A stretch of DNA of 23,510 bases from a virus: the IMG/VR virus record IMGVR_UViG_3300033145_001668, positions 1-23,510 of that record, one strand, 5' to 3'. Shown one piece after another: positions 14,295-19,126 of the stretch (the first letter of the stretch is position 1; every line of letters starts with the position of its first letter). Position numbers and translations under genes: made by a program. The notes below the pieces were generated by a model. It had not been told where the DNA came from and ran no database searches. It saw nothing but the letters and a program-made list of their open reading frames with translations.

Positions 14295-14437
14295 GAAAAA
14301 GAAAAATAGCTAAATACGGCAACGCAGATATAATACGACTTAAACCCAAAGACAAAGAAGATTTGGATTGGGAATATGGTGATGAAGTTGATATTGATAA
14401 ATGCGAGAAAGTAAATGGCAACAAAAAAACTAATTAA
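14291..14437 (+). CDS. Second AbrB/MazE-like small protein
   Basis: A 48-aa protein: RKRKIAKYGNADIIRLKPKDKE followed by WEYGDEVDIDKCEKV, matching the AbrB swapped-hairpin order (basic start, G-N at the turn, then GDEVDI). It overlaps the ParB-operon gene by ATGA and the recombinase by 23 bases, so it is co-translated with them. Likely a small regulator of this operon; antitoxin function is possible but no toxin is seen. Confidence 0.65.
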   Translation: MRKRKIAKYGNADIIRLKPKDKEDLDWEYGDEVDIDKCEKVNGNKKTN

Positions 14438-14951
14438 ATTCATAAGCACAGATGAATTTAGAAAAATTCTTAAAGCAGAGAAAGATAATGCAAGAAAGTT
14501 AGCTTATGTTCTTGCCTTCGGATCTGGATTAAGAATCTCCGAAATTGTAGGCCCTGCACCAAATTCTAATCAAGAAATTAAACCACTCGAAGCACACCAA
14601 GTAGATTTAAACACAAAACAAATTAAAGTATTTGGAAAAGGGGGAAAAGAAAGGATCACAGTTATCAATCCAATGTTTCCAATTAGAGAATCAATGTTGA
14701 ACATGTTACCTTTAAAGATAGAACGTAGAACCCTCCAGAATCGGTTTAAGAACCTCTGTAAGAAAGTTTTGGGTAAACCTCTTAACTTTCACACCTTGAG
14801 ACATGGATTTGCAAATCATATGATTAATGAAAGAGAAATGCCTTTGCCAATGGTTCAGGGGTTCGGTGGATGGGCTAGATTAGATACTGTTGGTATTTAT
14901 GCAGTTGCTAATCCTGTTGCTGCAATAAATAAAGTTTGGGAGGGATTTTAA
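14415..14951 (+). CDS. Short tyrosine recombinase, catalytic domain only
   Basis: A 178-aa protein with the tyrosine-recombinase active site: R40 (GSGLRISEI), K78 (GKGGKERI), H126-x-x-R129 (HTLRHGFA), W153 in place of the usual second histidine (GGWARLDT), and nucleophile Y162 (GIYAV). The usual N-terminal core-binding (SAM-like) domain of about 90-100 residues is absent; the protein starts straight into the catalytic domain (ISTDEFRKILKAEKDNARKLAYVLAFGSG). It could integrate the circle into the host, or resolve dimers as XerA does. The start overlaps the AbrB-like gene, and the stop overlaps the next gene, so no N-terminal domain is hidden upstream in frame. Confidence 0.9.
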   Translation: MATKKLIKFISTDEFRKILKAEKDNARKLAYVLAFGSGLRISEIVGPAPNSNQEIKPLEAHQVDLNTKQIKVFGKGGKERITVINPMFPIRESMLNMLPLKIERRTLQNRFKNLCKKVLGKPLNFHTLRHGFANHMINEREMPLPMVQGFGGWARLDTVGIYAVANPVAAINKVWEGF

Positions 14952-15103
14952 TGAAGATATTTGTGTCTTGTACAGAATGGGCAATACTAATAGATTTAGA
15001 AGAAGCTAACTTATGGGAATGGTTAACTTGCTTAGAAGAACAATACCCCTTAAAATGTGATTTTTGTGAAACTAAACAGGAGAAATCAACACGTAAGAAA
15101 TAG
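14951..15103 (+). CDS. 50-aa cysteine-containing protein
   Basis: Starts in a TAATG overlap with the recombinase. Four cysteines (VSCTEW, LTCLEE, and CDFC) could bind zinc, with Trp-rich helices between (LEEANLWEWLTCLEE). It may assist the recombinase; function unknown. Confidence 0.6.
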   Translation: MKIFVSCTEWAILIDLEEANLWEWLTCLEEQYPLKCDFCETKQEKSTRKK

Positions 15104-15206
15104 GATTAATTCCTAAAGTAAGCCTTTTGTGAAACATGGTATCTGAACAATTTACCCTATTCTTTGGAGGTATTTTACTATAACTTAAAAGGGGTCGTTT
15201 TTAACT
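15104..15206 (+). other. Intergenic region with little recognisable content
   Basis: A 15-codon ATG frame (15136-15183) is possible, but too short to support. AAAAGGGG near 15187-15194 could be the ribosome site for the next gene. No clear terminator or TATA box is seen. Confidence 0.35.
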
Positions 15207-15335
15207 ATGTGGACATTAGTAATAATCTTAGGGACTGTATTCGCAGGAGTATTAATATATCTAATCCTTGTAGCTAGAAAAGAATGTCAAGGGATGAAGG
15301 ATAATCACTGTAAGAGATACAAATGGAATGGATAG
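15207..15335 (+). CDS. 42-aa single-span membrane protein
   Basis: Residues 2-23 form one hydrophobic helix (WTLVIILGTVFAGVLIYLILVA), followed by a basic tail with two cysteines (KECQGM, NHCKRYKW). The tail should face the cytoplasm by the positive-inside rule. Function unknown. Confidence 0.62.
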   Translation: MWTLVIILGTVFAGVLIYLILVARKECQGMKDNHCKRYKWNG

Positions 15336-15375
15336 GAAACTATATAAATGATAATAACTAAATAAAAAAGTAAGT
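15336..15375 (+). promoter_or_regulatory. Promoter of the RHH/membrane operon
   Basis: AAACTATATAAATG at about 15338-15350 closely matches the parB promoter box. Transcription should start near 15370, leaving a leader of only a few bases before ATG 15376. Confidence 0.6.
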
Positions 15376-15504
15376 ATGGTAAAGACATTAAATATTCCTC
15401 TTGAAGATTATCAATATGAAAAACTTAAAAAGATAAAAGGATCTCGTTCTTGGAAAGATTTTGTAATGACATTAGTAGTCGAGGTAATTGGGGGAAGTGA
15501 ATAA
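15376..15504 (+). CDS. Ribbon-helix-helix-like small regulator
   Basis: A 42-aa protein: an N-terminal strand (VKTLNIPLEDYQYEKLKKIK) followed by GSRSWKDFVMTLVVEVIGG, the length and pattern of VapB/CopG-type RHH proteins. As first gene of its operon it may autoregulate. It overlaps the membrane-protein gene by TAATG. No toxin partner is evident, so a viral regulator is favoured over an antitoxin. Confidence 0.68.
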   Translation: MVKTLNIPLEDYQYEKLKKIKGSRSWKDFVMTLVVEVIGGSE

Positions 15505-16202
15505 TGCCAAAAATAATGGGGATGGAAACTGGGCTTAATGTTCCAGGATTCGCAGCATCTTCAATTGGTTCTTGGATATTGATGTTTCTTGCGATTGTGG
15601 TTATGATTGCAATAGCCGGAGTTTTTATTTGGTGGTATTTTCAAAAACGTGCTTATAAATTTAAGATAGTTGTATTTGAAAATATTTCTGGTCAAGGTTG
15701 GCAGGCCACTATGAAAGATACTGCTAGACATTTAAGATTGAGTAAAGATGGAACTGAAGTCTTCTATTTAAGAAAGAAGAAGATGCCGTTAACAGCCTAT
15801 GGTAGAAAGATGGGATTGAATACTTATTGGTTTGCGATTGGACAAGATGGTGGTTGGTATAATTTTGTTCTAGGGGATTTAGATGCAAAGATGGGAACAT
15901 TAGATATAGAATTAATTGACAGAGATATTAAATATGTCAGCGTCGCTATGAGGAGGAATGCAGCAGAGAACTATGGACCTAAGATAACTTGGTTGGATAA
16001 ATATGGTTCTTGGATATTCGGTGGAGTTACCTTATTAATATTCATTGGTGGGATGTGGTTCTTACTTGATCAGATGGGAAATACTGCACAAGCAGTCGCA
16101 CAAGCAGCAGACACATTAGCAAAAACTCAAGAACCAATTATTAAAGCATTAGGTTATGTGGATTCAATATGTTCAGGAGGTTCTGGTTTATCACCAGCTT
16201 AA
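15504..16202 (+). CDS. Bitopic membrane protein with a cytoplasmic beta domain
   Basis: A 232-aa protein. Hydrophobic segment one covers residues about 22-46, followed by basic KRAYKFK. A soluble, probably beta-rich domain follows (about 52-165; FKIVVFENISGQGWQATMKDTARHLRL, YWFAIGQDGGWYNFVLG). Segment two is at 169-188, then a small Ala/Gln-rich tail. Both ends would lie outside and the domain inside. It precedes two small membrane/coiled-coil genes and the coat gene on the other strand, so it may be a scaffold or virion protein; this is inference from position. Confidence 0.78.
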   Translation: MPKIMGMETGLNVPGFAASSIGSWILMFLAIVVMIAIAGVFIWWYFQKRAYKFKIVVFENISGQGWQATMKDTARHLRLSKDGTEVFYLRKKKMPLTAYGRKMGLNTYWFAIGQDGGWYNFVLGDLDAKMGTLDIELIDRDIKYVSVAMRRNAAENYGPKITWLDKYGSWIFGGVTLLIFIGGMWFLLDQMGNTAQAVAQAADTLAKTQEPIIKALGYVDSICSGGSGLSPA

Positions 16203-16206
16203 TAAT

Positions 16207-16515
16207 ATGTGGCCAGAAATAATAGTTGTAATTGTTGTCTGTGTTACTATTGCATTCTTTATTGTTAGGTGGTTAGATAATAAAAGTTTGAAAAAGTTGA
16301 AAAGGGGGTATGATAAGAAAGATGACCCCGGAAGAGAAATCGAAACCACAAAAGGAATGGGATACAGAGGAAGTGAAAAAGATAGTTCAAGAAAATCAAA
16401 GTTACAAGATGCTCTTAAGCATGCAAAACGAGAGTTATTATCGAACGGAGATAGTGGAGAACCTGATAGTTCTATCAAATCAATTGGCGAAACTAACCTC
16501 AACCATAGATACTAG
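16207..16515 (+). CDS. Single-span membrane protein with charged tail
   Basis: A 102-aa protein starting at ATG 16207; the frame back to 16156 overlaps the preceding gene. Residues 3-22 are a strong transmembrane helix (EIIVVIVVCVTIAFFIVRWL), followed by a long basic and Ser/Asp-rich cytoplasmic tail. The last two thirds overlap a second ORF (16310) in another frame. The third-base composition in the overlap stays AT-rich in this frame, which supports it. Confidence 0.65.
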   Translation: MWPEIIVVIVVCVTIAFFIVRWLDNKSLKKLKRGYDKKDDPGREIETTKGMGYRGSEKDSSRKSKLQDALKHAKRELLSNGDSGEPDSSIKSIGETNLNHRY

Positions 16516-16555
16516 ATTAGAAGATCTTAATAAGATTCTAATTAGTAAGAAGTAA
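16310..16555 (+). CDS. Coiled-coil protein overlapping the preceding gene out of frame
   Basis: An 81-aa protein with a charged N-terminal half (EEKSKPQKEWDTEEVKKIVQEN) and a C-terminal heptad pattern (IVENLIVLSNQLAKLTSTIDTRLEDLNKILI) typical of a coiled coil. The 206-base overlap with the upstream gene is large. It continues 40 bases beyond it with protein-like sequence, so it is probably real. The GGGGG at 16304-16308 is very close to the first ATG; ATG 16322 is another possible start. Confidence 0.6.
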   Translation: MIRKMTPEEKSKPQKEWDTEEVKKIVQENQSYKMLLSMQNESYYRTEIVENLIVLSNQLAKLTSTIDTRLEDLNKILISKK

Positions 16556-16593
16556 TTATATTAAATACTTTAATTTTTATTTATTATGTTTAA

Positions 16594-16682
16594 GGTCGGG
16601 AGTGTCAATTAAGTTTTCTCCAGACCATATATTAGAATGCTGCTGGATGCTCGCAAGTTTACCCCCGCAGGATTTATCATTC
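16594..16682 (+). ncRNA. Two hairpins in the convergent intergenic region
   Basis: Hairpin one: GGTC and GGAG (from 16594) pair with CTCC and GACC (to 16626). Hairpin two: GAATGCTGC (16635-16643) pairs with GCAG (16667-16670) and CATTC (16678-16682). Two genes converge here, so they may be terminators, but the stems contain more G+C than needed and lack clear T-runs. A small RNA on either strand is possible. Confidence 0.45.
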
Positions 16683-16687
16683 CAATT

Positions 16688-16718
16688 CTATATGAAATCT
16701 ATTTCTAAATTCATATAG
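16688..16718. terminator. 9-bp inverted repeat at the end of the coat-like gene
   Basis: CTATATGAA (16688-16696) and TTCATATAG (16710-16718) are perfectly complementary around a 13-base loop. The minus-strand stop codon lies within it, so it probably ends or stabilises that abundant message. Confidence 0.5.
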
Positions 16719-17019
16719 TTCCACCTTGAGCTTGTTGAGTTTGTCTTGCTCGAAGAACAAGGAACACAATCAATCCTAATAGAAGGACTGCAGCTGCAAT
16801 AGTGAATAAGGTTGGAATCTTACTACTAACATTTCCTACACCTGATGTCAAGTTAGCAATCATTGCATCACTTGCATTATCCATAGCTGATCCAGATGTT
16901 AACAAGTTAGCATCTGTTAATACATTAATACTAACAAATCCAATAACTACAAGAAATACTAATCCAATAATTCCACCAACGAGACCACCAATCTGCCCCG
17001 CCCCTTTCTTATTTACCAT
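16711..17019 (-). CDS. Two-helix hydrophobic protein, probable major coat protein
   Basis: A 102-aa protein. The start is ATG 17019, with GGAGGT 7 bases before it; the ATG at 17040 would place that site inside the gene. Residues about 10-33 (QIGGLVGGIIGLVFLVVIGFVSIN) and 70-90 (TLFTIAAAVLLLGLIVFLVLR) are membrane-type helices joined by a short Ser/Asn/Asp loop, with a Gln-rich tail. Size and hairpin topology match coat proteins of archaeal spindle-shaped viruses (SSV VP1/VP3, His1 VP21). A lone, strongly promoted gene with its own operators fits a protein made in large amounts. A plain small membrane protein is the alternative. Confidence 0.72.
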   Translation of the reverse strand: MVNKKGAGQIGGLVGGIIGLVFLVVIGFVSINVLTDANLLTSGSAMDNASDAMIANLTSGVGNVSSKIPTLFTIAAAVLLLGLIVFLVLRARQTQQAQGGTI

Positions 17020-17100
17020 AACTATTACCTCCTTCTCCATAATATAAGTTTAATATCCATAAGGATAATCATAATACTCCATTAGATATTAAGTTCTAAT

Positions 17101-17140
17101 CCATTTATAAGGCTGTGTTAACAGTGTTAACAGTGTAACA
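17101..17140 (-). promoter_or_regulatory. Coat-gene promoter with overlapping palindromic operators
   Basis: On the minus strand a TATA element TTATAAAT lies at 17104-17111. Immediately upstream of it, TGTTAAC-AGT-GTTAACA (17116-17132) and an overlapping copy ending GTAACA (to 17140) form back-to-back palindromes with a 9-bp period. This position would let a bound protein block or help TFB/TBP. Confidence 0.68.
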
Positions 17141-17258
17141 GGGAAGAAAAATCAAGAATTGTTAAAAGTATTTAATATAATGCGCGCGAAAAGTGAAAAG
17201 TTATAAATTGGATTTCAAAAATTATGGATGATTTAAATTATAACTGCGGGGCTAACAT
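17141..17258. other. Spacer between ATPase and coat gene
   Basis: AT-rich DNA with no ORF. A GCGCGC run near 17183-17188 stands out, but I see no paired stem of note. Confidence 0.4.
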
Positions 17259-18131
17259 TTATGCATCGCTTAGTGCAGCCTTCTTCTTTAATCTGTAGAT
17301 ATGTTGTTGTGTAAGATTTAGGATATCACTTAATTGACTAACTGGAGTGTCTGGATTGTTCCTAATAGTATTTAGGACAAACTTACGCCTTATCTGTGCT
17401 TCAGTAGGTCTCTTCTCTTTAGCTTTTCTAAATGATTCAAATGTATCTCTTAATGTTTTTTTCTTGTATGCTTTATATTCATCAGTCTCTAAGACATAAC
17501 ATTTAGTAAACCTCCCTCTAAAGGATGCGTTAACTAGATTATAATCATGAAACTTTTTACCTTCTCTATATAATCTGTTTTTTCTCTTATCTCCATAATA
17601 TTTAAAGAAACCCCATTCACCTTTAACGAGATATGTTCGTATATGAAATCGTGATCTATCTATAGCAAAGTATGAATTTAATCTAAAGAAACTAGGTGCT
17701 ACTATTAAAACAAATAGGTTCTTTTGTCTAAAGATAGAAAATAACTTGTGGAGTTCACGCTGTTCACGTTTCATAGTTTCTGTAGATAAGAAATAACTAT
17801 TTCCTTCATCAAACATAATAGCACCCTTATTAGGTGTAGCTTCAATTTTATTCATAACAGATGTATCATCTTCTGCACCAATCATATCTGTCTTAGGATC
17901 AAATTTATCATTAGTCATATACCTCATAATGTTTGCAGCAAGGGTAGATTTACCTGAACCTTCATCCCCAGAGATCGTCCCAACAACATCATTATTTCTT
18001 TTGAGTTGTTTCTTTGCGAAGTCAAGTTTATCTTTTAAGTAACCATCAAGATATAAATCACCCTCCTTCTTATTCTCCCTATCAATAATATCCCATTTAT
18101 TTTTTTCCTTATTTAATCTTAGCAATACCAT
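17259..18131 (-). CDS. P-loop ATPase with C-terminal helix-turn-helix, probable virion assembly or packaging motor
   Basis: A 290-aa protein. The ATG at 18131 overlaps the upstream stop (TAATG) and follows GGAGGT; a TTG nine bases earlier is inferior. Walker A is GDEGSGKS (residues 55-62) and Walker B AIMFDE (104-109). Then comes 'ELHKLFSIFRQKNLFVLIVAPSFFRL' (a sensor-like strand), and 'DRSRFHIRTYL'. This order is like Zot/FtsK-HerA-type viral ATPases used to build or fill particles. Residues 243-285 form a helix-turn-helix (VLNTIRNNPDTPVSQLSDILNLTQQHIYRLKKKA), suggesting DNA recognition. Located beside the coat-like gene. A host-type ATPase with another role cannot be excluded. Confidence 0.85.
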   Translation of the reverse strand: MVLLRLNKEKNKWDIIDRENKKEGDLYLDGYLKDKLDFAKKQLKRNNDVVGTISGDEGSGKSTLAANIMRYMTNDKFDPKTDMIGAEDDTSVMNKIEATPNKGAIMFDEGNSYFLSTETMKREQRELHKLFSIFRQKNLFVLIVAPSFFRLNSYFAIDRSRFHIRTYLVKGEWGFFKYYGDKRKNRLYREGKKFHDYNLVNASFRGRFTKCYVLETDEYKAYKKKTLRDTFESFRKAKEKRPTEAQIRRKFVLNTIRNNPDTPVSQLSDILNLTQQHIYRLKKKAALSDA

Positions 18132-18583
18132 TAATCCCAACCTCCTTCTTTTTCCTTTTCAGGATTAGATAAACCATGTGCATCCATATACTTCTCAATA
18201 GTTAATCTATATTCAAATAATAGATCAGAGATTAGATTCCTATTTTCAAGATTTGGTATGGTCTTGTTCTCTTCACCAGAGAATAACATTGTTGAATCTC
18301 TTGTGAATATCTTTTTTATTTCTATGTAACCCCTAATGATTCCTCTAAATTTGTTAAGTAATTTTAATTCATCAGAGGTTAACTTAGGGGAGATAGTACT
18401 CAATACAGAATTGAGATTATTGAAAACTAATTCATAGCACCACTTCTCTGTGATTAAATCTTTAGCAAATAAATCAATAGACATCTTATCTATCTGGGAA
18501 AACAATTCGTTTAATCTTGCCTGTTGAAAGGCTGCTTGGTTGAATTGTCCATCCCCACCAACATCATCTTTTCCAAACACCAT
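18131..18583 (-). CDS. Helical protein co-transcribed with the ATPase
   Basis: A 150-aa protein, mostly helical and acidic at its end (NPEKEKEGGWD), with a Gln/Gly-rich start (GGDGQFNQAAFQQARLNELFSQ). It has no membrane segment or known motif. It precedes the ATPase, overlapping by TAATG, and starts close to a divergent promoter. A virion or ATPase partner is a reasonable guess. Composition loosely recalls the 266-aa protein at 22196, but no alignment could be made. Confidence 0.75.
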   Translation of the reverse strand: MVFGKDDVGGDGQFNQAAFQQARLNELFSQIDKMSIDLFAKDLITEKWCYELVFNNLNSVLSTISPKLTSDELKLLNKFRGIIRGYIEIKKIFTRDSTMLFSGEENKTIPNLENRNLISDLLFEYRLTIEKYMDAHGLSNPEKEKEGGWD

Positions 18584-18707
18584 AATTATAAAACTTAGTA
18601 AGTAAGTAGGGTATTTAAATATATGTTAAATTTTAGAAGGTTTTAAATAGTACAGATTCTTAGTGTCTGTTACATTGTAACACAAACTTGTTACGCTGTA
18701 ACAACCA
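18584..18707. promoter_or_regulatory. Divergent promoter region with two TGTTAC-N3-GTAACA operators
   Basis: Plus strand: TTTTAAATAG (18641-18650) predicts a start near 18672. Two palindromes, TGTTAC-ATT-GTAACA (18668-18682) and TGTTAC-GCT-GTAACA (18689-18703, extended by T/A each side), are centred 21 bp apart, two helical turns. They cover the start site and end just before ATG 18708. Minus strand: ATATTTAAATAC (about 18610-18622) drives the ATPase operon with almost no leader. The operators look able to repress the late operon. Confidence 0.75.
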
Positions 18708-19088
18708 ATGGATAAAGAGGTAAGTGAATTTTTAAATGATCCTAAGATTTTATATTCAATAGTAGTTGTATTAATATTTGCATTTGTTGTTATAAGTATT
18801 GATATTTATAATGGTTTTAATAATCACTATGTGGATTATGATAAAAAACTAAAAGACCCATTTACAATACAAGAAGAATATGGTGGTGGAGTAATAGTTT
18901 CTTGGGATTCTGATACTGATAAGATAACAGGAATTAGGAGACAGGATTATACAGTCATGCCAAAGGAAGGGGCATTATCTGTTACTTCAGATGAGGCAGA
19001 CAAAATAGGACGGGAGAACCTCCCAAAGAATGTAGTTATAATTCCTAGTGATAAAACTTATTATGAAATTCTGAGGGATAGAAAATAG
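18708..19088 (+). CDS. Single-span membrane protein, first gene of the late operon
   Basis: A 126-aa protein with one transmembrane helix at residues about 15-33 (LYSIVVVLIFAFVVISIDIY) and a soluble C-terminal domain (about 45-126) with a DKKLKDPFTIQEEYGGGVIVSWDSDTDKI stretch. The operators end four bases before its ATG. The following large gene's frame is open from just before this stop codon, so the two may be linked by frameshifting. Function unknown; virion membrane protein likely by position. Confidence 0.78.
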   Translation: MDKEVSEFLNDPKILYSIVVVLIFAFVVISIDIYNGFNNHYVDYDKKLKDPFTIQEEYGGGVIVSWDSDTDKITGIRRQDYTVMPKEGALSVTSDEADKIGRENLPKNVVIIPSDKTYYEILRDRK

Positions 19089-19126
19089 TAAAAGATGTCG
19101 GTGTTCCATCATTTTTAGAAAGTGAA

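Noticed and set aside
16802-17047. Plus-strand ORF opposite the coat-like gene
   Set aside because: Antisense shadow; the minus frame has a perfect GGAGGT site and coherent two-helix topology.
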